Positions 45,733-56,042 of a DNA stretch of 64,000 bases are shown here, piece by piece. Made by a program: the position numbers and the translations under genes. The notes below the pieces were generated by a model, which saw only the letters and a program-made list of their open reading frames with translations, had not been told where the DNA came from and searched no databases. The stretch comes from Conoideocrella luteorostrata. Taxonomy: Eukaryota > Ascomycota > Sordariomycetes > Hypocreales > Clavicipitaceae. The stretch lies in NCBI GenBank assembly GCA_032433595.1, contig JASWJB010000188.1:21639-85638 (forward strand). Reading direction: 5' to 3'. Numbering within the stretch: position 1 is the stretch's first letter; each line of letters begins with the position of its first letter.

Positions 45733-48700
45733 TGGTCGAATGTGTTAGAGGTGCACGCGCCTGACAAATTAATCGAGACGTCGGGGCCGGGGCCTACCCC
45801 ACGCACTCTGCCTCTGGATGTCTCGATTGATTTGTCGCCGCTTGAGGTGGTCGTTGCACTCCTCGCCGCCGCTCGTTTCGCGCCTTCAGATGGAATGCAA
45901 TGCGTGCAAGCCGACATCACAACCCAATCCAGCCCAGCCCAGCCCAGCCCATACCCTGCCGTTTCGACTCCATGCTTCATGCAACCAACCCCTTCTTCCA
46001 TCAACCCACCTCCGAAGTCGATATACAATACGATGGTAATTGGCTACGATGATCTCAATTCTCTCTCCGCTGTAGTACGCGCCGTCCTCTCCTGCGTCGT
46101 GCTGTCCTACCACAATGGAAATTAACCGTGGACCTTGCTACACGGGAATCCATCTACAGCACAAAACGCACAAAATGCATAGAATTGTAACAGAACAGCC
46201 GTACCACAGCCTGTCGCTCTCAGCGACCGACTGCCGCCAACGACGGTTACACACCAGTAACTACATATAAACACGTGTGCGTAATAATTATAAGAAAGTT
46301 TCAAGGCAGTCCGCCCGTGCGGTCATGTTCTTACTGCATAAGAAGCACAGAGCACAAAGCGTCCCCAAAGCACTTAATGTGAAGACTCAGCGACGGTGAG
46401 TCAGCTACTCCGTACTGTACTCCGTAGTCCGTAGTCAGGCAATCAATCTTCTGGCCGGAGGCTTTGGCACCATCCAAAAGCTTTCGACGGTACTTATACT
46501 TGGCGAACCATACTCGCTGCACGGCAAGGAGAATGAAAGTATGTACGGAGTATATGCGGAGTAACTAACTATCGTACGACACCTTTCCGGACCAAGATCG
46601 AGCACATGGCCAATGCTGAACAGATTGAGATGAAATCGCTCTCCTCACTGGCTGGAGGGACAGCACAAAGCTCTGATAGGCTCTCCGCCATGGCCCTGCT
46701 GGCGGCTTCATCCCTGTCGCAGGCCCGAAGTCACAGGAAGGGGTCAAGGCCCGCAAGCCGTAGCGGGTACGCATTGCTCAGAGCTGGCGTCTCGCAACCA
46801 CCACGAGCAGTTTCGTGTTTCACCATTTGCAGCAGTGGATCCCCTGCCATCCATACCATCCATGCCATGCGCCGTTCCTGAATGTGCTACCGGCCTGCTC
46901 GGAACCTAACTCTTCTTTTCCTCTCCGTTCCCTTTTCTTTTGTTGCTGTACGGAGTACTTCAGTACTACCCAGAACGACTACATTACTGCACGGTGCAAT
47001 GTAATTATATTCTCCCTTGTCGTACGTTGTTTATAGAGTCAGTACTCCAAGGTTGAACCACGGCACTTAAAAAGAATCTGATGCGCGGGGTTTCTTAATT
47101 ACGTCCCTTTTTACTTTTTGTAGGTATGCTCAGCGGACCGTTTCCTTATTGCATTTCACGCGCTAGATAGGGTTTTTGAAGGCATGTCATTGAACGATGT
47201 CTATGATGCTAATTCTGATATCATGGTACTGATCCTCTCAACCTTCTTTACCGCCCCGTTCGGTTTCGGTAGCACAAGCGTCGCAGCTCAAACAGTCGAC
47301 GCCATGCTTTTCCAAAATTCTCCTCTGCTCAGAAGTATTTAGACTAGACGGAGATATGTCGTATTTGGTTGATGGGGCTTTAATGTTAACACATCTGGTG
47401 ACTCTGCTGTCTACCGTATCGTTCGGTGCCACAGTAGCTCGGACCTCAGCAGTGTCACGGCAATGATCCGTCCCAACTCGACATCGACTTTGTCTGCGTA
47501 GTGACTTTGGCGATCATAACTTGCCAAGTGAACCCTCCGCATGGTAGGCACGTACTCTGATATACAATAGTGCACAAATGTACGCGATCCAAGCATCTTC
47601 ATTCGCGGCTTCTTTCATCTTCGCACTCCCTGCTGTCAACGGGCCCCAAAGAAACCGAAGGTTTGGTGATTTGCGGAACTTTGCACCAGCAATAAATCAA
47701 AAAGCTTCGGAACTGAATCTTCAAGATATAATGCTCTTCAGCTTCTGCACAAATGCAACTCTCCAGTCTTGCGTCGGGACACATCGTTTGACCGGCTTTA
47801 CGCAAATGCTGTTGTCACGATAGTTTTGTCCGCCCTGAGAAATCCACTGGTTAAAACATCACCGAGAAGAGGGCCTGTGCTTCTGAAACGAACCGCCCGC
47901 TGCGATATTCCTTTTAGTCTCTCCGTCTCACAACTTGCTTTTTCTTCTGATATCTGTTCTGTTCCAACAATCGGACTAGTTCCATTGCGGTACCCTCAGT
48001 TACCTCTTTAGCAGTGCTTGTAGTTAATGCTGCTGCCTCTTTGTTGCAGGCAGTGCCGACCGATAGCAATGTAATCAAAATGGTTTAAAGGAGATGTCCG
48101 ACAAAATTCATCGGCAGTTAAACCCTATGGATTGACAATCTATCCTAGATATACAAGATGTTTGACCGAGATTATCTCACAAAGTTCATAGATAAGTGTT
48201 CTTTCGCCCCAAAAGTTCACTTCTTGTGTTCGTAGAGAGGACAAAGGACAAGGACAAGGTAGCCTGTAAAAATTGCAAAGCAGTAGCACACTTGCAAATA
48301 GCCTTATCCATATTAGCTATACAGATCCCATAGTCTGAATGTCTTATTTCGTAAACCAAGCTCAAAAGCAATGCAGTCGTTCTCACGGCCTTCTCAGGAC
48401 AAATTTTCAGCTGCACACCGAGTTCTATTCGCATCAGAGCTCCTCGTCATTATTTTCAAATGCATAATAGCAAAATCTCATACTCTACTAGGGCCAACCG
48501 AAATTCGGCTATAGCCCGGGACAAAGACAGTCCTGAAGCGAGCGAAAACTTCGAGTGCAACCAGAAGGATGATCTAACAGCTCTGCAAGGCGTTGGCTCG
48601 TATCGAACCTCATAGCCGGCAGCACTACGTCAACCCGCTACCGAGTCTTGAAATCAAATGATTTGACTACAATATGAAAGGGGGAGAGGGGGGCACGCGA

Positions 48701-49794
48701 CGCTTTCGAAGATTGTGTTTCTCACAAAACAAGATCAAGGCGTATTCGGGGGATGAGGTACTGCAACATATTTTACTATGTTGCTAGCTTACTGGCCCTC
48801 TGTCCTGACTAGTTTCGTTTTTTAAACGGTCGGTTCTTGAACTTGAATTGGTCGAGAAACTAATAGTATGACTTAGGTTTAGTTTCGTGACGCTACTCTT
48901 CTGGATTGTCAGGAACTATACACCAGGACGAAGGTCACGTTCCAAACGTCGATGAGGGAGTCGAAGAATGTCAACTATGGGCAGGCGAAGGTAAAGGAAG
49001 ACGAGCAGGCTGAAAGTCGTTGGTTTGTTGGTATGAATATGCAGAGTACTAAACCAAACGAGAATTGGCAAGTGTTGGCGTTGGGCACATCGGTCAAGAT
49101 GGGAATGAAAGATACATGATGGAATAGCTTCGATATTGGTTTCGAGAATACCATTCTGCAACTAGAAGCCCAAAGCTGACAAGTCCGGCAACAACCACTC
49201 CTGCAAATAATATTGCCTATCTATTTAGTTTCTCTCGCATCCCATGATTTTCTAAATCTGAATTTCTTTCTCATTGTCCGAAAGCACATGACGGGTTCAT
49301 AGACCAGACACGTTCTTGGCCTGAAACACGGAGTGCACATGTGCCGGTTAGGCGAGGGTGAGTGTGAAACTGTACTGTGTGGGTTGCTTTGCATTTTAAT
49401 CGTCATGACAGTAACGATGTATTTTCTACTTGACCTTTCATTCATTTCTTTGGCCTTTTGGCAAAATTGGCGCGGGGGCGTATTGTTTGGTAGCTGACGG
49501 GTTATTTGGAGACGTACAACGACATAGAGCACTTGGATAACAGTCCTGGATGCCGCAGACTCGGCTCGCGGTGATCTTGAATTAGTATGATTGTTCTGGT
49601 CTGTAGTGACTCGTCCAAACAATCAAGGGTATCATAAAGTCTTCTTAGCTTGAACAAATTTTCATGTCCACTGAGAGGCGCTCGAAAGGCTCTTGGCACC
49701 CCAACTTCCTTCCCATGGGTTGGTCTCAGGATTGGCCGTGCAGCACATTTGTCTCATTGTATGTTCTTAAAGTAATCATCGCCGATCGCGAAAC

Positions 49795-50464
49795 TTATAT
49801 CTGCTTCTCCTCTTCAATGGCCACCTCCCGCCTTCTGACACTCTTCTCCAACCCTTGCACTCTGCCTTCAACTTGAGCAAGCGACTGTGAATTGGCCAAA
49901 ATGCCCTTCTCGTACCACAATAGCATAACTGCCTCGCTTCTGCGCCGTAATTCAGTAATCTCAGCAGACTGGGCTATTTGTGTTGTTTCAATAGCCTTCA
50001 TTCTCTCATTCAATCCAATCAATGATGCGCTTTCGGACGGATCGGGAATTGGGCTGTCTTGTACAGCTGTGAGAGACGATAAGGCCGCCGGGAAAGCAGA
50101 AGCTGACGCTAAGACAATGGACTGGATTGTTTCGATTGACAGTTGGGAAGGTGGCTCAGAAGCATTGGGTGCGTGGAAGATGTCTGGGTTGGATTTGTCT
50201 GGCAGCCTGTTAGGTCTGTCACGTCTACTGTGGAAAGACGTCGAATTAAAGCATACATATTTTTAATAATTCTCCATAAACGCGCATGTGAGATGCCATC
50301 ATTGAAAACCTTCTCTCCAGATCTTTCAACTTCCGGCTGGCGGAGTCTTGTTGCGAGGAGGGATGCGAGGCATTTGGGCCATATAGCAGATGTTCGATGC
50401 GGAGCAGTCGCGATTCGAGCAACGAGATCGTCGACATCGTTGTTCGGTCAAGAGGGTTTTCCAT
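49795..50464 (-). CDS. ro-10: Nuclear distribution protein RO-10 (dynactin p24-like coiled coil)
   Basis: Small coiled-coil protein of the Neurospora RO-10 type, needed for dynein/dynactin-dependent nuclear migration in hyphae. Exon 1 is 50464-50257 and exon 2 is 50198-49795; the intron 50256-50199 is 58 nt (GTATGC, branch CCTAAC, CCAG). The product is 203 residues. The N-terminus (STISLLESRLLRIEHLLYG) and the ERRFSMMASHMRVYGELLKIY segment resemble the dynactin p24 shoulder subunit. A Ser/Pro-rich middle (residues ~75-125) links to a C-terminal coiled coil (LNERMKAIETTQIAQSAEI through ILANSQSLAQVEGRVQGLEK). The identification rests on pattern and length, so it is a little less certain than the enzymes. 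It is divergent from the amino-acid transporter gene. Confidence 0.8.
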
Positions 50465-51100
50465 GTCACCGGTGACAAATTCTAAGGGAGAAGTGATATG
50501 AGCCTTATATGCGCAGATTGGCGTCTAGATTTAGGGCTCGGTGGTTTGGCAGGAAGGATAAGCATTGATGTGCTAGCAATAATAACCACGAGGCCTGACG
50601 TCGCAGCTGTTTCGAGACAACCTAGGGCGATTGCGGCCGCTTTCGTAGTGGTGTGGCCCCGTTGATTGGCTGCGGCTGTCACTGGTCACGCTTTTAGATT
50701 GTCGAAGCCCCGCAGTGACACCGAACACGAGCTTGAAGCAGCTTGGCGCAATACCATGACCACATCAACGTCAATTTCCTACTGCTGTACGGAGTGTATC
50801 CTTGTTCCAACTTTCCAACGTGCGAGTTGCCGGCCGCGTTTCCCCCGACTTCTCTCTCACGGCCCTCATCTGTCCGCAAGTATTGGACTGTTCATTGGAT
50901 CCTCACCAGGGGCGCGCGAGATACAAGCCGCCTCGGTGCAGCCGCGAGAGCTTCCGTCAACAGCCCAAGCGGGTCGGCGCTGGGTGATGGGCGAAGGTGG
51001 CCTGTAGAAGATCACCCGACCCGGCGAAATCGACCTCGAACGACGACACAACTCGCACAGCACCCTGGTGCTGGGGTTGCTGTCATACTGGGAGCCTGCT
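50465..51100. promoter_or_regulatory. Bidirectional upstream region of ro-10 and the AVT transporter gene
   Basis: 636 bp between divergent start codons, with one CTGTACGGAGTGT motif near 50786. The plus frame 50666-51007 crosses it but lacks family features. Confidence 0.45.
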
Positions 51101-52898
51101 ATGACCAATTACTCGACCATCTCGGATGGTAACGCTGCCAGGTCTCGCAACGACATGCCAAGGTATGGAACATGCAGAGGACTACTGTGTCCAGACGAGA
51201 GGCTTTCCTCTCCGCCTGATGTGACCTCGTACTCACTGTAACTTTTCCATATAGGACGCGACGCCGTGGCGGTAAAGATGGCGGCCATGGTGGGCAAGCC
51301 TCGACGATTAGCAGTATTGTCAACCTGCTAAACACCAGTTTGTACCCTTCTTCCGGTCGGCATTCGGTACAAGAGCTAACGTGGTATAGTTGTTGGTGCT
51401 GGTACACTGGCAATGCCATCCGTTCTGTCGCATATGGGAATCATGTTGGGCGTTTTATTGGTTATGTGGTCAGGATTGACGGCCGCTTTCGGTCTCTACT
51501 TGCAGTCCAAATGCGCTCGTTATCTTGACCGCGGAACTGCATCGTTTTTCGCTTTATCCCAAATTACTTATTCGCAAGCTTCGGTCATTTTTGATGCGGC
51601 CATTGCTATCAAATGTTTTGGAGTCGCGGTTTCTTATATGATCATTATTGGAGATTTGATGCCTGGTGTTATGCTTGGTTTCAATGGTCGCGCTGACCAA
51701 ATTCCGTATCTCGTGGACCGACATTTCTGGATCACCGCATTCATGCTTCTGGTTATTCCGCTCAGCTTCCTTCGACGTCTGGATTCGCTCAAGTATACTA
51801 GCCTTGTCGCCTTGGTTGCCATAGGATACTTGATTGTGCTCGTTGTTTATCATTTTGCTGTTGATCCCCATGCGGATCCCGGCAACATTCGAGTAATCAA
51901 ATGGGCTGGCGCTGTTGAGACATTGAGTGCTTTGCCAATTGTTGTGTTTGCATATACCTGCCACCAAAATGTTAGTTCCAGTTTTCCCATTGCGTCGTCT
52001 TGAATTGCTGTTGACACAAAATTTAGATGTTTTCTATTGTGAATGAAATCAAAGACAACTCTCCTTCTAGCATGGTCCGTGTGGTCGTGTCCAGCATCGG
52101 CTCGGCCGCCACTATCTATATATTGGTTGCGATTACCGGATATATCACCTTTGGGAACGATATTGTTGGCAACATCATCTTGATGTGTAAGTCGGCGCTG
52201 TTTTTTTTCTCTTCCGTTGTGGAATTCAAGCTCACGTAATTGCAGACCACACTGGTGTCGCCTCAACTATTGGCAAAGGCGCGATTGTAATTTTAGTCCT
52301 GTTCTCAGTACCGCTTCAGGTTCACCCTTGTCGTGCGTCTGTAGATGCCGTCTTACGCTGGAGGCCGAACCGTTCTCAGCCAAACAATGGCCGCAACGAA
52401 CCCTCTTTGCTCAGCACGACATCCGCCCCTCGAGGAGACCATGGAAGCACGGCACCGATGTCTGACACCCGCTTTGCACTTTTGACGACTCTCATTCTCA
52501 CACTGGCATATTTCACGGCATTGTCTGTAAGCAGCTTGGATCGCGTTTTAGCGTTCGTGGGGAGTACAGGTTCCACATCTATCAGCTTCATTTTACCCGG
52601 ACTCTTCTACTACAAAATAAGCGACCCAGAGAGTCCTTATCACCAACGACTCATGAAAGAAGATGACGACATGGAGGATTCTGGGTCCTCCGATATTGAA
52701 GACTCAGCTCCACTCGCAGAGAGCTCGTCTAACGCTGCTGGTCGAAGTCCCTGGCGCTGGCGAAGAAAGTGGCGATGGGATTTGGAGCATCTCGACCATG
52801 GCTTGGTCAGAAAACTCGCGCTTGCATTGTCTGTGTACGGTATGGTTGTCATGGTGGTGTGTCTGGTTATGAACATATTTTTTGCAGCGTCACATTAG
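51101..52898 (+). CDS. Vacuolar-type amino-acid transporter, AVT/AAAP family
   Basis: Proton-coupled amino-acid permease of the AAAP superfamily, closest in pattern to yeast Avt5-Avt7 vacuolar exporters. Exons are 51101-51162, 51255-51337, 51390-51970, 52027-52186 and 52246-52898; introns are 92, 52, 56 and 59 nt. The second uses an unusual GTTTGT donor. The product is 512 residues. A hydrophilic N-terminus (residues 1-39) precedes the diagnostic NLLNTIVGAGTLAMPSVLSHMG of the first membrane segment. About ten or eleven helices follow, including ITYSQASVIFDAAIAIKCFG, and FAYTCHQNMFSIVNE in the middle. A polar loop (residues ~325-360) and an acidic Ser-rich loop (~440-475) lie between the late helices. 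Substrate and direction cannot be read from sequence. It is divergent from ro-10. Confidence 0.9.
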
Positions 52899-53481
52899 AT
52901 ATGAACTGTAAATCTGGAGAACTTCTAAAAATGGGGGAATGAATGGGCATGGAATTTTGATCATACTAATGATCATGAGGACAATTAGTGTTGTGTGCTA
53001 GCGAAATTCTTGTTTTCAAACGACTATAACTAAGAGCTGTTTTGCAGAGCTGTTGTTGGTCGAAATGAGGTTGAGCCACCTTGAATTACGGCTTTTGGTG
53101 TATGATGAGCAGTTAGAGAGCCTAATGCCCCATAGTCAGATGATTGAGAGCATTGTTTAAATCTTGACAAATACAGTGTCATTCATATTGTCATGTGCTA
53201 CAGATGGAAGGTTATATACACATGTGCGGCAAGTGATTGATCCTATCATGACAAGCCTCATTAGCCTTTGCCTCCTGCCGAAAAGGGAGGACATTGTCCA
53301 ATGGCACGCACGAATTCCTCGGTGAAAATATCAGTTTATATCCCCAATTAAACGCCTTAATGCTTGATGTCAAATCAAATCCCATAATCATACAACGAGC
53401 TGTTCGGGTATTCCAACCACCCCTTTTCTTCAACCGTTCTCACCACCACCAACACCACCACCGCAAGTCAATATCGAACCG
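52899..53481. other. Convergent intergenic region between the AVT transporter gene and MRPS16
   Basis: 583 bp, AT-rich after 52900. It should contain both 3' ends. CACCACCAACACCACCACC near 53442-53460 is a short simple repeat. No coding signal. Confidence 0.5.
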
Positions 53482-53924
53482 TTATCGAATCTTCACCTTG
53501 CTTGTCTCCACAGGCTCATTTTTCTCGGTGGGCTTCGGCCCAAACGTCTTTTTCGGCAAAATGCCCACCATGGAAAGCAGGCGCCACGCCGTGTCGGTAG
53601 GTTGCGCGCCAACACCTATCCAGTACTTGGCTCGGGGTGTGTCCAGCTTGATGTCCTTGTGAAGCTTGCCTGAGTTGTCGTAAGGGTCGGGCTTGGGGAC
53701 CGGGTCGTATGTTCCGAGGACCTCGAGGGGTCGAGAATTACGCGCTGTGCTGTAAATCGGCCCGCATCAGCAGTGGTTAGCAAAGCGACCGAAGAGGTTT
53801 GATCCCAGCCCCGGTGAAGGAAGGGGTTTTATGGAGTGGCGGCGTACCGAGCCTGAGCGACAACAATGTTGTAGAAGGGGGAGTTGCGGCGGCCGAAGCG
53901 CGCGAGGCGGATCTTGATGACCAT
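53482..53924 (-). CDS. mrps16: Mitochondrial small-subunit ribosomal protein bS16m
   Basis: Component of the mitochondrial ribosome small subunit. Exon 1 is 53924-53848 and exon 2 is 53749-53482; the intron 53847-53750 is 98 nt (GTACGC...TACAG, branch GCTAAC). The product is 114 residues. The start [20 protein letters not shown] is the signature of bacterial-type S16, followed by [22 protein letters not shown]. The core ends at [22 protein letters not shown] and a basic, polar C-terminal extension of about 20 residues follows, as in other fungal forms. No cleavable presequence, which is common for this protein. It is divergent from NAXE. Confidence 0.96.
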
Positions 53925-54372
53925 GGCGGCGGTGGTTCTGCTGCTACTGTCGTGTACTTAAGCAATTGAGCGAAGAGATTCGACCCTCTATCCCAAAAGG
54001 TATCGCCGGTTCTAGTTGCACATGGCGAGTGAGTGGGTAAAGTGTGCTCTCGTCGTGGAATTTTGGCCGGAGTGGGGGTTTTGCCGCGCCGGTCAACCAA
54101 ATGCTACGGGGGAGTGCGTGAGCGGCGGGTGGACAGCCACCGTTACTTGTTAGATAGCTAGACGCGAACGGCCGGGTAAGCTTCCGCGCTCTGCTGTGGG
54201 TGGTGATGTCAGTTCGGCACCACCCAGTTTCATCATTGGCATCCCGCGGAGGGAATCGATTCTCAAGCACTCACACTATTTTCCCAGGACTCTGCAATTG
54301 ACATTTTTTTTCTCATTTCAAAATCGGGAAGTTTCACTACTAAGCTACACAAGAAAAAGCAACAAAAATAAA
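53925..54372. promoter_or_regulatory. Bidirectional upstream region of mrps16 and NAXE
   Basis: 448 bp between divergent start codons of two genes for mitochondrial or metabolite-repair proteins. The NAXE side (54290-54372) is T-rich then A-rich just before the ATG. Confidence 0.45.
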
Positions 54373-55701
54373 ATGACGATGAAGGTCTGTGTACTCCTAT
54401 TTGACTGCGGCGGAGCTCACCACATATGTGACGAAATTCTCGCTGACGTATATGTTGAGTAGACCTTGGGAGCTAAAGCCGCTGCTGCTCTTGACCAAGA
54501 ACTCATGAGCACATGCGCATTTTCTATTGACCAGCTGATGGAATTAGCAGGGTTGTCGGTTTCGCAAGCTGGTGCGCCTGCCTGGACGATCAAGTACAAT
54601 TCTGCCAGAAGTCTGACCTGATACCAGTTTACCGAGTTCAGCCGTTGAACAAGGGACGCAGGATTCTTATTGCATGTGGCCCCGGAAATAATGGTATGTC
54701 TTCTCCAATCATGAAGACATTGGGATATTCTCTGCTGACAGGTGGTTAGGCGGAGACGGGCTTGTGGCTGCTCGTCATCTCTATTACTACGGTTACCAAC
54801 CCACCGTCTTCTATCCAAAGAGAAGTAAGAATGATCTGTATCAGGTGAGTGAGCTGTGGCGAATATACTGGACAAGTCGGGGACCCCCGGAACAGCAAGA
54901 ACCAATGCGACGTGTCTGCACATTCACTTGCATTTTATAATTTAACCCTGCTTGAATTTTTTTTTTTTTTGGAATTATTGTTTTATTTTATTTTTGGCTG
55001 CGTGTACTTTCTATGCTTCATATGCCCTTCAACTTCGAGTGATGATGGATTCGTTTTCGAAATAGTGCGACTTGTTCCACCCGGAGTTGGCTTATTCGGT
55101 CCGATATTCTGCAATGGAGCTGCGCTTATTGGTTCTGATTTCTGACGCCGTTCGTATATATAGCGTCTTACAAAGCAACTCGAAGACTTGGATGTTCCCT
55201 TTGTCAACGACTTTCAGTCGGCGCTAGACTCGACTGACCATATAGTCGATGCAATTTTCGGTTCGTATTCGCTGGAGTGTTGGTGTGCCGTTTCCTAACC
55301 AAACTGTAGGATTTAGCTTCTCGGGAGAGGTAAGAGAACCGTTTCCCAGTGTGATTCAAGCTTTGGAGCAAACAAAGATTCCGGTAACCTCGGTCGACGC
55401 TCCGTCGTCATGGAACATCGAAGATGGACCACCAAAGTCGGGACTGGGCAGTTGCTTCATGCCTACAGCTCTTGTCAGTCTTACAGCGCCAAAGCCTTTG
55501 GTCAACCATTTCAATGGACGTCATTTCATTGGCGGTCGGTACGTACATCAATAGATATGTCGGGTTTGATGGGAGCAATCAGCTGACACGCCATTCAGCT
55601 TCGTAGGTCCGTCCATGGCGAAGAAGTATGGTTTCGAAATACCAGAGTATCTTGGTGTTGATCAAATTGTCGAGGTTCCCGCAAACGTTGAGAAGCTTTG
55701 A
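54373..55701 (+). CDS. NAXE: NAD(P)H-hydrate epimerase (YjeF N-terminal domain)
   Basis: Metabolite-repair enzyme that interconverts R and S forms of hydrated NADH/NADPH so the partner dehydratase can restore them. Seven exons: 54373-54384, 54463-54571, 54628-54693, 54750-54844, 55164-55260, 55310-55538 and 55599-55701. The first codes only MTMK. Most introns are 49-78 nt; intron 4 (54845-55163, 319 nt) is the exception and holds a long T-tract. The product is 236 residues, normal for the family. Key features: [17 protein letters not shown] near the N-terminus, the nucleotide-binding [34 protein letters not shown], and the [13 protein letters not shown] loop with its Asp. Cytosolic or mitochondrial location is not clear from the start. 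It is divergent from mrps16. Confidence 0.95.
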
Positions 55702-55844
55702 GCTTGTCGCCATGAGCTTCCACAGTTGTAAGGAATGAATGGCCCAACCTCCCCCTCTACCGTGTCTTTTTTCTTCCCCCCTCCCTATTCCACTCTCTTG
55801 ACTGCTGTCCAGCTGTGGGATCTATGTTTTGTTCCGGTTACGTG

Positions 55845-56042
55845 TCACATAACCGGGCAGCCACCTCTCGAGTTGTTCGGGCATGTGGGACTGGTACACT
55901 GTCTCTCGCGCATTTCGTACTGAACATAGATGTGGCCGATGGGACAAGATAACCATGGCGGGTGGAAGAAAGGACAGAAAGCAATATAGACAAGATACTG
56001 TTTCCCACAAGCAGGGCAATGAGCCGTAAACTCCTTGCACAT
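55845..56042 (-). CDS. Possible 65-residue cysteine-rich protein
   Basis: A single open frame from ATG at 56042, preceded by CTATAA. It has eight cysteines at residues 2, 9, 12, 23, 33, 49, 54 and 62. The start MCKEF and the CPACG pair resemble small intracellular zinc-binding proteins common in filamentous ascomycetes, which often begin MCK/MCR. There is no signal peptide. It lies 143 bp after the NAXE stop, tail to tail. Overlapping frames in the other two registers show no such pattern. Whether it is expressed is unknown, and it may be one exon of a larger gene. Confidence 0.4.
   Translation of the reverse strand: MCKEFTAHCPACGKQYLVYIAFCPFFHPPWLSCPIGHIYVQYEMRERQCTSPTCPNNSRGGCPVM

Larger units (their letters stand above)
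43223..49794. other. Long gene-poor region upstream of SHO1
   Basis: 6.6 kb without a supported gene. 43265-44420 is pyrimidine-rich on the minus strand and contains several short ATG frames, consistent with a long SHO1 leader or promoter. 44640-46960 carries many TACGGAGTA motifs and variants (44647, 44935, 45621, 46406, 46418, 46543, 46949). 46960-49500 is AT-rich with only short frames. Simple repeats are annotated separately. No transposon ends or tRNA seen. Confidence 0.4.

Noticed and set aside
47238..47600. Minus-strand frames with cysteine-containing, protein-like text
   Set aside because: They change frame without splice sites, start with non-ATG codons and match nothing I know.
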